DNA from: Campylobacter concisus
Lineage (GTDB): Bacteria; Campylobacterota; Campylobacteria; Campylobacterales; Campylobacteraceae
DNA length: 64,000 nucleotides
Direction: 5' to 3'
Assembly (NCBI RefSeq): GCF_015229955.1
Contig: NZ_JAAKYZ010000002.1
Coordinates: 1-64,000, forward strand
Part shown: positions 56,340 to 64,000 of the stretch, piece after piece
Layout: each line of letters opens with the position of its first letter
Numbering within the stretch: position 1 is the stretch's first letter
Translations under genes and position numbers: made by a program
The notes under the pieces: generated by a model
What the model saw: only the letters and a program-made list of their open reading frames with translations
What the model was told of the DNA's origin: nothing
Databases searched by the model: none

Positions 56340-57396
56340 ATCAAGTAAATTTATCCCCAGGAAATACGAAATCATCTCGCCAAAAGCGCTTATCGTTGGC
56401 GCCATTTCAAGTGGCAAAACAGCCCTTGTTTATGAGTTCTTGAGCCATTATAAAAGCGAAGAGAGACTTTATGTAAATTTAGACGATCTAAGGATAGACA
56501 GAACCTTACTTTTAGCAAATTTAAAAGAATTTTTAGAAAAAAATACCCAGATAAAGGTGCTCGCAGTTGAAAATTTACAAGCTACTGACCTTGCAAATTT
56601 AAGCTTTTTAAATGGTACAACACTTGAAAATATCATCCTTACAAGCAAGGAATTTTTACTCTCACTTGAAGGCTTTGCTCGCATAAATTTAAACTATCTC
56701 GACTACGAGGAATTTATACTATTTTTTAAGAAAAATTTGGACCAAGACCTGCTTTTTAGCTACTTCTTGGCTCACGGCAACGAGATAGCAAGTGCCTTTT
56801 TAGACTCCAGCGAGGTCACAGCTCACTTACAACAGCTTTTAAGAGCAAATTTAAGCGAGCAAAGCATTGCGATTTTAAAAGAATGTGCTCCAAAATGTCA
56901 CGATGTGCTTAGCACTTTTGGTATCTACAAAAACCTAAAAGAGCAGATGAAAATTTCAAAAGATAGTGTCTATAACACAGTAGCCAGCCTTAATGAAAAT
57001 GGCTTTATAGAATTAGTACCAAATTTAGATGAGAACAGCATGAGTAAAAAACTCTACTTTACAAATTTTGCACTTCGTAACGCTTTATACCTAAAAAAGG
57101 ACTTTTTGGCCGTCTTTGCAAATGTAGTTTTTTGCGAATTGCTTAAATTTAAAGATGAAATTTACTACACAAAAGAGATTGATTTCTTCCTTAACAAAAG
57201 GAAGATCGCGATCATCTGTGTGCCGTTTTCTGCACCAGAGATCATCTTTTTAAAATTTAAAAAACTCCACGCAAGCTTAAAAGAGCTGGGTATAAGTAAG
57301 CTTCAGATAATCAGCGTCGCAAACCAAGCCGAGCTTAGCTTTGAGGGCATAAAATGCGAAATTTTGCCCTTTTCTAGGTGGAGTCTAGGTTTATAA
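56302..57396 (+). CDS. P-loop ATPase with winged helix and DUF4143-like end
   Basis: 364 residues. Walker A is GAISSGKT at about 33-40; the Walker B position reads IKVLAVEN rather than LDE. LKEQMKISKDSVYNTVASLN near 215-235 is a winged helix. The C-terminal IYYTKEIDFFLNKRKIAIIC aligns with the nuclease-like end of DUF4143 ATPases, but the usual EVK is replaced by CVP, so it is probably inactive. Biological role unknown. The start lies inside the type IIG gene, with AGGGGAG before it. Confidence 0.8.
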   Translation: MNQLELYYNQPLKSSKFIPRKYEIISPKALIVGAISSGKTALVYEFLSHYKSEERLYVNLDDLRIDRTLLLANLKEFLEKNTQIKVLAVENLQATDLANLSFLNGTTLENIILTSKEFLLSLEGFARINLNYLDYEEFILFFKKNLDQDLLFSYFLAHGNEIASAFLDSSEVTAHLQQLLRANLSEQSIAILKECAPKCHDVLSTFGIYKNLKEQMKISKDSVYNTVASLNENGFIELVPNLDENSMSKKLYFTNFALRNALYLKKDFLAVFANVVFCELLKFKDEIYYTKEIDFFLNKRKIAIICVPFSAPEIIFLKFKKLHASLKELGISKLQIISVANQAELSFEGIKCEILPFSRWSLGL

Positions 57397-57445
57397 ATTT
57401 AAACCTTTATTTGATTATTGTTTTAAAAGCTTAAAGTAAAAAAGT

Positions 57446-57451
57446 TATAAT
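57446..57451 (+). promoter_or_regulatory. -10 box for the 57475 gene
   Basis: TATAAT, 24 bp upstream of the start codon. Confidence 0.5.
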
Positions 57452-57474
57452 CAAAAAAACTATGAAGGACGGAC

Positions 57475-58329
57475 ATGAGAGCATTTATTGGGATTTTTAT
57501 ACTTATAGTAGGCCTATTTGGCTATGAGATAAATCACGAAAACTGGGCAAAATTTTATAAATTTATTGGTGAGGCGAATGGCATAAAATTTGAAGTGTAT
57601 ATGAACTATTTTAAAGATGAATTTGAAAATTTTAAGCAAAGTAAGAGCTTTAAAGTGCCGGCCAAGATAAGCGGGCATATATTTTTTGATGGTACAAAAT
57701 ATGACTACGAAAAAGGTAATCTTGAGCAAAATAGCAGTGAAATTTCATCGCTAAATGCTGTATCTGATAAGATAAATTTAGACGTTAAAAATGAAAATGG
57801 CGAGTTAAAGGGCAAAATAATCGTTAAAAACAAAGCCTATAATGCGACTATCAAAAAAGAAAAAGAGTATGAAATGCTAAATATTGGCATCCAAATGACC
57901 GAAGCAAATGGCACAAGATACGAAGCTATAATTAACGATATATTTGCCAAAGAATCGGCTAAAAAAAATAAAAATAAATTACTCTCGACACTTTATGACC
58001 TAAAAAGTGAGCGTAAAAAATGGCCAAATAACCAATTTGAAAGCCTAGATAACATCTACTATATAAATGACAAAATAAAAAGCATCTGCACCTATAAAAA
58101 TAACAAAACTAGTTGCGATGTCGTCTTACTTAAAACCAACAAAAAGCTAAAGTTAAAGCAGATTTTTAAAGATATGAACGACCCTCATCTAAAAGCAATC
58201 CTCGCAACAGCAGGCGTTAGCGAAAATTTTGTACTTTCGCCACTTGGGCTTACCTTTTTAAACGAGGAGCAAATTAGCGTGCCACTTGATGAGCTAAAAC
58301 CTTACTTTAGCGATGAAATCGGACTTTAA
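57475..58329 (+). CDS. Periplasmic protein with DUF3298-like C-terminus
   Basis: 284 residues with a signal peptide ([16 protein letters not shown]). The middle is Lys/Asn-rich with beta strands. The end ([27 protein letters not shown]) resembles the last strands of DUF3298/RsiV-like domains, a weak similarity read by eye. Function unknown. Its stop codon shares bases with the rnhB start (TAATGG), so the two are coupled. Confidence 0.72.
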   Translation: MRAFIGIFILIVGLFGYEINHENWAKFYKFIGEANGIKFEVYMNYFKDEFENFKQSKSFKVPAKISGHIFFDGTKYDYEKGNLEQNSSEISSLNAVSDKINLDVKNENGELKGKIIVKNKAYNATIKKEKEYEMLNIGIQMTEANGTRYEAIINDIFAKESAKKNKNKLLSTLYDLKSERKKWPNNQFESLDNIYYINDKIKSICTYKNNKTSCDVVLLKTNKKLKLKQIFKDMNDPHLKAILATAGVSENFVLSPLGLTFLNEEQISVPLDELKPYFSDEIGL

Positions 58330-58880
58330 TGGCAAAAATTTGTGGCATAGATGAGGCTGGACGTGGGGCTTTAGCTGGGCCTTTAAGCGTAGCGGCCTGC
58401 GTGCTAAATAAAGAAATTTCAGGCCTAAACGACTCCAAAAAACTAACCGCAAAAAAGCGTGAGGATCTTTTTAAAGAGATTATAAAAAGCTCAAATTTTC
58501 TCATCATATACTTCTCAAACGTCCAAATAGATGAACTTGGACTAAGTGAGTGTTTAAGACGAGCACTCAAAATTTTTAAGGCGCACTTTGAGGGTTTTGA
58601 GATCATTTATGATGGTAATTTAGACTATGGCGTTGGTATCACAACGATGATAAAAGCTGACAGCAAAGTCGCTGGGGTAAGCGCTGCTAGCATATTAGCA
58701 AAAGTTAGCCGTGATAGTTTGATGAAAGGCTGGGATAAAATTTACTCAAAGTACGGCTTTGCTGGGCACAAAGGATACGGCACAAAGGCGCATCTAGAAG
58801 CCATTGCTAAGTTTGGCTATTCAAGCCTTCATAGAAAAAGCTTTGTAGTAAAATCTTTTGAAAAATCTCTATTTGACTAA
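58329..58880 (+). CDS. rnhB: Ribonuclease HII
   Basis: 183 residues. The family start [15 protein letters not shown] gives catalytic D8 and E9; the third Asp is in IYDGNLDYG (about 95) and [10 protein letters not shown] supplies further active-site residues. It removes ribonucleotides and RNA primers from DNA. Second gene after the periplasmic protein, followed by a strong terminator. Confidence 0.96.
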   Translation: MAKICGIDEAGRGALAGPLSVAACVLNKEISGLNDSKKLTAKKREDLFKEIIKSSNFLIIYFSNVQIDELGLSECLRRALKIFKAHFEGFEIIYDGNLDYGVGITTMIKADSKVAGVSAASILAKVSRDSLMKGWDKIYSKYGFAGHKGYGTKAHLEAIAKFGYSSLHRKSFVVKSFEKSLFD

Positions 58881-58886
58881 GATTAA

Positions 58887-58927
58887 TTATCTAAGCATCA
58901 AATAGATGCTTAGATAACGCCTTTTTT
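58887..58927 (+). terminator. Terminator after rnhB
   Basis: A perfect 13-bp stem (TTATCTAAGCATC with GATGCTTAGATAA, loop AAATA) followed by CGCCTTTTTT. It lies between convergent rnhB and tpx. Confidence 0.88.
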
Positions 58928-59450
58928 AATGGCAGCCACAACCGCAACTACCGCTACTTTTAATAGCATCAAATACTGCATCGTAGTTTGGCTCTTCTGT
59001 CACTTCAGGAACGATTTGTTTGTGAATGATTACACCATCTTTGATGACAAAGACCGCTCTTGCAAGCAAGCCTTTTAGCGCCCCATCACTCATCAGCATG
59101 CCGTAGTTTTGGGCAAATTCTCCGTATCTAAAGTCGCTACCAACACGCAGGTTTGTTATGCCCTCAGTCGTGCAAAATCTCCCCATCGCAAATGGCAGGT
59201 CGTTTGAGATGATGCTAAGTTTTACGCCGTGTTTGCCAGCGACTTTTTCATTAAATTTACGTGCTTCTGCTGCGCAAACGCCAGTATCTAGTGAAGGCAA
59301 GCAGACAAGCACCTCTATGCCGTTATTTCCGCCCACGCTAAATTCGCTAAGATCTTGCGCTACTACTCTGGCTTCAGGTGCATAAGAGCCGACAAATAGC
59401 TCATTTCCGCTTAAATTTACCTCACTACCTTTAAATTTTGTAGTTGTCAT
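58926..59450 (-). CDS. tpx: Thiol peroxidase with Cys-rich tail
   Basis: 174 residues. Peroxidatic C59 is in SLDTGVCAAEARKF and the resolving C93 in MGRFCTTEG, the atypical 2-Cys pair of Tpx. It reduces H2O2 and alkyl peroxides using thioredoxin. The protein ends SSGSCGCGCH, with C169, C171, C173 and H174, about eight residues more than typical Tpx, which end soon after the last helix. The tail could bind metal. Nine bases separate it from the upstream gene. Confidence 0.95.
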   Translation of the reverse strand: MTTTKFKGSEVNLSGNELFVGSYAPEARVVAQDLSEFSVGGNNGIEVLVCLPSLDTGVCAAEARKFNEKVAGKHGVKLSIISNDLPFAMGRFCTTEGITNLRVGSDFRYGEFAQNYGMLMSDGALKGLLARAVFVIKDGVIIHKQIVPEVTEEPNYDAVFDAIKSSGSCGCGCH

Positions 59451-59459
59451 GATTTCTCC

Positions 59460-60602
59460 TTATTTTTTAGCTTTTTTAAACGCTTGATCAAGGTCGGCTA
59501 TTAGATCATCGACGTTTTCGATGCCTATGGCTAGGCGAAGCAAATTTTGCTTTATGCCGATCTTGTCTAGCAACTCTTTTGGATATGCCTCGTGCGTCAT
59601 CGTAGCAGGCCTGCAGATAAGGCTCTCTACGCCACCAAGGCTCACTGCTAGATCAAAAATTTCTAGCGCTTTTACAAATTTATTTACATCATATTTTTCA
59701 TCAAGCTCAAATGAGATAAGAGCGCCGATATCGCTTGCTTGAGCCGCTTGCATCTTGGCCTCTTGCTCGCTATATGAGCCAGGGAAATGCACCACGCTAA
59801 CGGCGTCATTATTCTCTAAAAATTTGATGATTTTATGGGTATTTTGCGTTTGTCTGTCAAACCTAATGCTAAGCGTTTTAAGCCCACGTATTAGGTAGTA
59901 TGCATCCATCGGGCTGATGATGCCACCAAGTGTGTTTTTGGCAAATTTTATCTTTTCAGCTAAAGCATCGTCGTTTAGCGTTACGATACCAGCGATCACG
60001 TCAGCGTGTCCGCCGATATACTTTGTAGCGCTATAAACCACGATGTCAGCTCCGTGCTCAAGCACTTTTTGATAGTAAGGCGTCAAAAATGTGTTATCCA
60101 CGATGACTAGAGCGCCCTTTTTGTGAGCGATCTTTGAAATTCTAGCGATATCAGTCACTCTTAGGAGAGGATTTGAGGGAGTTTCGATGAAGATGGCTGC
60201 CACATCCTCACTTATATCATCTTCGCTTAAAAAATTTAGATCATCTATAAATTCGCTCTTTATGCCGTGGCTTTCAAAAACAGTCGTGACATATCTATAT
60301 GTGCCGCCATAGACGTTGCTATTTAGCAGGACTTTTTGCCCTGTTTTGATAAGGCTAAGTGCAGCTGCTGTTGCTGCCATGCCTGAGCCAAAACTAAATG
60401 CGTATTTGCTACCTTCAACTTTAGCAAAGATATCATCAAATACCTTTTTCGTAGGGTTGTTGCCACGTGAGTAGGCAAATTCTTGAAAATTTTCAAGGTC
60501 ATCTTGCACGAAGGTGCTAGCTAAAAATACTGGCGGAACGACCGCTTTGTTTGGGTTGTTTTTAGCTTCGATGCCTTTTACGATTAGAGTGTCTAGTTTC
60601 AT
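59460..60602 (-). CDS. Trans-sulfuration PLP enzyme (MetB/cystathionine synthase type)
   Basis: 380 residues from MKLDTLIVKGIEAKNNPNKA; a longer in-frame start 33 codons upstream lies in non-conserved DNA and is rejected. The PLP Lys is in VYSATKYIGGHADVIAG (about 190-206); FSSGMAAT-like FSFGSGMAATAAAL binds phosphate. Cys/Met metabolism family: cystathionine gamma-synthase, gamma-lyase or O-acylhomoserine thiolyase. MetB-like synthase is favoured by length; the exact reaction is uncertain. Confidence 0.88.
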   Translation of the reverse strand: MKLDTLIVKGIEAKNNPNKAVVPPVFLASTFVQDDLENFQEFAYSRGNNPTKKVFDDIFAKVEGSKYAFSFGSGMAATAAALSLIKTGQKVLLNSNVYGGTYRYVTTVFESHGIKSEFIDDLNFLSEDDISEDVAAIFIETPSNPLLRVTDIARISKIAHKKGALVIVDNTFLTPYYQKVLEHGADIVVYSATKYIGGHADVIAGIVTLNDDALAEKIKFAKNTLGGIISPMDAYYLIRGLKTLSIRFDRQTQNTHKIIKFLENNDAVSVVHFPGSYSEQEAKMQAAQASDIGALISFELDEKYDVNKFVKALEIFDLAVSLGGVESLICRPATMTHEAYPKELLDKIGIKQNLLRLAIGIENVDDLIADLDQAFKKAKK

Positions 60603-60819
60603 AAATTTCCTTTTTAAAAATTTACGAAATTTTACATGATAAAGATTAATCTTCCCCAAACCCACCCAAAACGTAGCTAAATCAGTAAGTGGTAGTAACA
60701 TTTATTTTTAAGAATACATTTTTTAAATTGCTGGGATAAATTTAAGCTTTTGCTCTCTCCCCGCAAGCCTAATAAATTTTTCTTTTTACTCGCCTTTAGC
60801 TACATTTCCACCATAAATT

Positions 60820-61275
60820 TTACTCTACAAGATCAACTTGCCAGTTTGCCTCTTGTAGCTTCATATCTAGCTCTCTGATCTCTTTAGAAAGCTCGTCTAT
60901 TTGCTTTTGGAGCGTGGCCACATCAACACTACTTAAAATTTTTATCTCACTATTTGAGTAAAGATCGACCTTTTGGCTTGCACTTTTGGCAAATTCCCTA
61001 AGCACGCTTGCTTTTTGGCTTAGCGTATCTTTTTTAGCGATCATTTCAGTTAGACTCACGCCTTCAAATTTTGCACTTGAGTTTGTTAAATTTATAGCTA
61101 AGATCAGTCTAAACAGCTCATCGCTTAGTCTATCAAGTTCTTTTAAAAGAAGCTTTGGATCTTCGCTAGGTCTTTCATTTTCTTGCATTTTTGCATTATC
61201 GAGTAACCTACCTTTTAGCTGCTCTAAACGTTTTTGTGTATCAGCTCTTAAAATGAGAGCCTGAGCTAATTTCAT
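60820..61275 (-). CDS. DIP1984-family (septicolysin-like) protein
   Basis: 151 residues, highly helical. MKLAQALILRADTQKRLEQL and the central INLTNSSAKFEGVSLTEMIA with RLSDELFRLILAI are the marks of the DIP1984 family, named from a Corynebacterium structure. The fold is a long helical bundle; function is unknown, and the old septicolysin name is not evidence of a toxin. It stands alone. Confidence 0.85.
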   Translation of the reverse strand: MKLAQALILRADTQKRLEQLKGRLLDNAKMQENERPSEDPKLLLKELDRLSDELFRLILAINLTNSSAKFEGVSLTEMIAKKDTLSQKASVLREFAKSASQKVDLYSNSEIKILSSVDVATLQKQIDELSKEIRELDMKLQEANWQVDLVE

Positions 61276-61338
61276 TATTTTTCCTTTTGAAATATTAAAT
61301 TGAGAGAAAATTTCAAATTATATTAGTATCTTTTGGGT

Positions 61339-61344
61339 TATAAT
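61339..61344 (+). promoter_or_regulatory. -10 box for the patB-like gene
   Basis: TATAAT, 31 bp upstream of the start codon; AAGGAAAAG ribosome site follows. Confidence 0.5.
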
Positions 61345-61374
61345 TGATTTAAAATTTTATTTTAAGGAAAAGCT

Positions 61375-62541
61375 ATGAAGTACGATTTTGATACGCTTAT
61401 TAGCAGAGATGGCACCAACTCATCGAAGTGGCGAATGAAAAACGATGTTTTGCCAATGTGGGTTGCTGATATGGATTTTAAGGCTGCACCTGAAATTTTA
61501 AATGCCCTACAAAAGCGTCTTGATAATGGCGTCTTTGGCTACTCATTTATCCCAAAAGAGTGGAACGAAGCGATTAAAGGCTGGTGGAAAAGGCGTCATG
61601 ATGTTAGCTTTGAAAACGATTGGATGTGCTTTTGCACTGGTGTTATACCAGCGATTTCTACTGCGATTAGAAGATTTAGTAATCCAGGAGATCAAATTTT
61701 AGTTCAAGCTCCCGTATATCACGTATTTTTTAACTGCATTAAAAATAATGGTCGTGAAATTTTATCAAATGACCTTGTCTATAAAGATGGCTCTTATGAG
61801 ATTGATTTTGAAGACCTTGAAGCAAAGCTAGCGCAGCCGCTAACAACTATGATGCTTCTTTGCAATCCTCACAATCCAATAGGAAAAATTTGGGACAAAG
61901 AGACGCTTAAAAAAATAGGCGAGCTTTGCTACAAACATGATGTTTTGGTTATCAGCGATGAAATTCACTGCGATATAACTGATCCTGGTCTAAGCTACGT
62001 GCCATTTATCAGCGTTAGCGAGGAGTGCAAAAATAACTCAATCACGTGCATCTCGCCTACAAAGGCCTTTAATATCGCAGGACTTCAAAGCTCAGCCATC
62101 GTCACACCAAATAAACAGATACGTGCCAGAATAAATGCGGCTGTAAATTATGATGAGATAGGTGAGGCAAACGCATTTGCAATAACTGCGACAATAGCGG
62201 CATTTAACGATAGTCAAACATGGCTTGATGAGCTTAGGGAGTATCTCTTTGAAAACAAAAAAATCGTTATAAATTTTATAAAAGAGCAAAATTTACCAGT
62301 AAAGCTTCTACCTTCAAATGCGACTTATCTTTTGTGGCTTGATTGCAGCGCGTTTTGCGAGGATTCGAGTGACTTTATGAATTTCTTGCGTGATAAAGCT
62401 GGACTTTGGCTAAATGATGGCAATGCTTACAGAGGAGATAGATTTTTCCTCCGTATGAATATCGCAACCCAAAGAGTCAGAGTGCTTGAAGGGCTAAAAC
62501 GCTTACAAAATGGCATAAATTTATACACTTCAAAAAGATAA
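61375..62541 (+). CDS. MalY/PatB-type aminotransferase (C-S lyase)
   Basis: 388 residues, class I/II PLP fold. KWRMKNDVLPMWVADMDF at the start is the MalY/PatB signature; LLCNPHNPIGKIW and VISDEIHCDI contact PLP, and the Schiff-base Lys is in SPTKAFNIAGLQ (about 233). Relatives cleave cystathionine to homocysteine, pyruvate and ammonia. With the trans-sulfuration enzyme nearby this could complete methionine synthesis, but the substrate is inferred. Confidence 0.92.
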   Translation: MKYDFDTLISRDGTNSSKWRMKNDVLPMWVADMDFKAAPEILNALQKRLDNGVFGYSFIPKEWNEAIKGWWKRRHDVSFENDWMCFCTGVIPAISTAIRRFSNPGDQILVQAPVYHVFFNCIKNNGREILSNDLVYKDGSYEIDFEDLEAKLAQPLTTMMLLCNPHNPIGKIWDKETLKKIGELCYKHDVLVISDEIHCDITDPGLSYVPFISVSEECKNNSITCISPTKAFNIAGLQSSAIVTPNKQIRARINAAVNYDEIGEANAFAITATIAAFNDSQTWLDELREYLFENKKIVINFIKEQNLPVKLLPSNATYLLWLDCSAFCEDSSDFMNFLRDKAGLWLNDGNAYRGDRFFLRMNIATQRVRVLEGLKRLQNGINLYTSKR

Positions 62542-63046
62542 ATTGAGTAAATTTGGCTGGGTGGCTTTGAAATTTAAGCTACCCTTGCCTAATTAATACA
62601 GCTCGGGGCATTTTTGAAACAGTGAACATTGCCCCCCACCACCATTTTTTAACATCAAATCAAGTTTTGCTGATAAATTTAAAGGCAAGATGACCTACAC
62701 TAGTTTTTATTTGGTTGCTTTAAATTTAAGTACAAAAACCGCCCAACCACAATGTAGCAGACCGATAAAAGCGAGCGTTTTATGCCTTTTTGAAGTGGTA
62801 AATTCTATGCCCATAGCTTGTAAATTTAGCAGTGGCTTTAAAATTTTCAACAAAGTAGAAATTTGAAGTTGAGATAACTCACACTGGCTTTAAATTTAAG
62901 AGAAATTTGTTTGCTAAAACAAAATCTTGAGCCATTTTTGAAGTTACACTTTCTTTTAAAACAAGGTAGTTCTTGCTGATAAATTTGATGACTTTAAAAA
63001 TTTAGATAAAAGTAGAAATTTAAAGGCGGGAAAGCCCCGCCAGATA
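62542..63046. other. 500-bp spacer, no convincing gene
   Basis: AT-rich. It begins with an imperfect hairpin (GGGTGGCTT/AAGCTACCC, 62559-62584) that may end the patB-like transcript. A C6 run is at 62632-62637. A 35-codon frame on the minus strand (62707-62814, MGIEFTTSKRHKTLAFIGLL) has one hydrophobic stretch but no ribosome site or promoter I trust. Confidence 0.4.
63019..63041 (-). terminator. Terminator of sodB
   Basis: On the minus strand GGCGGG-GCTTT-CCCGCC then TTTAAATTT, 6 bp past the sodB stop. Confidence 0.75.
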
Positions 63047-63664
63047 TTATTTATGAAGCTCTTTTGTGTAAAACTCAACTGAGCCAAGACCCTCTTTTAG
63101 TGCCCACTCGTAAGCTTTGCTTATAAATTCCCAGTTTATGTTCTCATAAAAAGTCTCTAGGTATTTTGGGCGAGCGTTGAAGTTGTCGATGTAGTAAGCA
63201 TGCTCCCAAACATCAACGACTAGAAGTGGTACTTTGCCGTCGCTCACTGGAGTTTTTGCGTTGCTAGTTTGTATGATCTCTAGCTTTTTACTGCTTGGAT
63301 CAAATACAAGCCACGCCCAGCCTGAGCCAAAAAGCGTTGTAGCTGCTTTTAAAAATTCCTCTTTGAAATTTGCAAAATTTGCTTCGATCGCAGCTTTTAG
63401 CTCGCTTGACATCTTGCTTTTTTTAGCGATGCAGTCCCAGTAAAAGTCGTGGTTGTAAACTTGAGCAACGTTGTTATAAAGCCCACCTTCGCTATTTGTT
63501 AGAATTTCATAAAAAGATGCGTTAGCAAATTTTGTATCTTTTATAAGATTGTTTAAATTTGCTACGTAAGTTGCATGATGCTTGCCATAGTGGTATTCAC
63601 AGGTTTTTGCGCTAACTACTGCATTGCTATTTGCATCAAATGGAAGTTTTCTAAGTTCAAACAT
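63047..63664 (-). CDS. sodB: Superoxide dismutase, Fe type
   Basis: 205 residues. Metal ligands are H25 in EYHYGKHHATYV, the His in VYNHDFYWDC, and Asp and His in VDVWEHAYYIDN. GSGWAWLVF and SNAKTP favour the iron form. No signal peptide, so cytosolic. Slightly longer than E. coli SodB (193), with a typical Campylobacter insert. Own promoter and terminator. Confidence 0.96.
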   Translation of the reverse strand: MFELRKLPFDANSNAVVSAKTCEYHYGKHHATYVANLNNLIKDTKFANASFYEILTNSEGGLYNNVAQVYNHDFYWDCIAKKSKMSSELKAAIEANFANFKEEFLKAATTLFGSGWAWLVFDPSSKKLEIIQTSNAKTPVSDGKVPLLVVDVWEHAYYIDNFNARPKYLETFYENINWEFISKAYEWALKEGLGSVEFYTKELHK

Positions 63665-63698
63665 AATAATTCCTTAATAATAAAATTTGTTGTTTCGT

Positions 63699-63704
63699 AT
63701 TATA
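63699..63704 (-). promoter_or_regulatory. -10 box for sodB
   Basis: TATAAT on the minus strand, 35 bp upstream of the start codon. To the right, up to 64000, the DNA is AT-rich with no gene seen. Confidence 0.5.
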
Positions 63705-64000
63705 GCCATAAAAAATTAATAAATAAAAATCTTTTAAATTTAGCCGCAAAATATAGGCTAAATTTAAGCAAACCTAAACTTACATTTTTTGGCTGGCTTT
63801 TAAGCTTATGAAAAAGCAAACTTAGAGCAAAATATCCCGTGCATTTGGTTAAATAGATTCAAAAAATTTATTAAAAGTAAAAATAAAATAAATTTTATGT
63901 GTAAAAAAGTAACAAATATACTTTAAAAGTTTAGTTATAGAAAAATTATAAAAATTTTTTGAAAATATAAATTAGCTTTTAAAAGCATATTTGTTACTAA

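Noticed and set aside
60603..60701. 33-residue N-terminal extension of the trans-sulfuration enzyme
   Set aside because: The family starts at the MKLDTLIVKG Met; the extension looks like translated spacer.
60820..61275. Septicolysin toxin
   Set aside because: DIP1984-like helical protein without signal peptide or pore-forming motif; the toxin name has no support in the sequence.
62632..62637. C6 run near the patB-like gene
   Set aside because: Too short and not in a gene or promoter.
1..64000. CRISPR array, prophage, IS element or rRNA operon
   Set aside because: I saw no regularly spaced repeats, cas, integrase or transposase genes, and no rRNA-like sequence.

Overview
The window reads as chromosome of an epsilonproteobacterium, most likely a Campylobacter close to C. 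concisus. This is inferred from protein types and gene order; no database search was run. The evidence is AT-rich DNA, TATAAT-type -10 boxes a short way upstream of many genes, the merged S10-spc-alpha ribosomal cluster without rpmD or adk, a clade II (Wolinella-type) nitrous oxide reductase cluster, and a nfu-murE-ybaB-ispA-tkt neighbourhood like that of C. jejuni. I see no prophage, insertion sequence, rRNA or CRISPR array.

Layout. 0.2-9.0 kb: housekeeping and envelope genes (RidA, a two-subunit class I fumarase, a CNNM/CBS membrane protein, an NSS-type sodium symporter, a DUF411 protein, a short SbmA/BacA-type transporter, an M48 lipoprotein protease). 8.6-10 kb: a tRNA-Ser(GGA) flanked by decayed gene pieces. 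10-14 kb: an iron uptake block, with a TonB-dependent receptor and a PepSY membrane protein behind a Fur-like inverted repeat. 14.2-24.3 kb: a small Sel1-type protein, then the nos cluster on the minus strand (beta-propeller gene, nosZ, B, D, G, C1, C2, H, F, Y) for respiratory reduction of N2O to N2. 24.7-26.7 kb: moaC, a DUF493 gene and a coiled-coil protein. 26.8-34.4 kb: a minus-strand block for envelope precursors and central metabolism (nfu, murE, panD, ybaB, a PDZ protein, ispA, tkt, uppP). 34.6-37.7 kb: an ABC importer whose first gene encodes a small relative of the [FeFe]-hydrogenase H-cluster domain. 39-53 kb: 29 genes in one direction, rpsJ to rplQ, including secY, map, infA and rpoA. 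53.3-58.9 kb, plus strand: a type IIG restriction-modification gene with an A9-G9 tract at its 3' end, an ATPase, a periplasmic protein and rnhB. 58.9-63.7 kb: thiol peroxidase with a Cys-rich tail, a trans-sulfuration enzyme, a DIP1984-like protein, a PatB/MalY aminotransferase and SodB.

How it fits together. The genes suit a microaerobic or anaerobic respiratory organism: N2O respiration with quinol-linked Fe-S and cytochrome c partners, class I Fe-S fumarase, molybdopterin synthesis, Fur-type iron control and oxidative stress enzymes. The least explained signals are the hydrogenase-like protein tied to an ABC importer, the homopolymer tract that sets the 3' end of the restriction-modification gene, two 190-bp spacers packed with hairpins inside the ribosomal cluster, and a pair of hairpin plus CCTCC elements either side of the Sel1-type gene.
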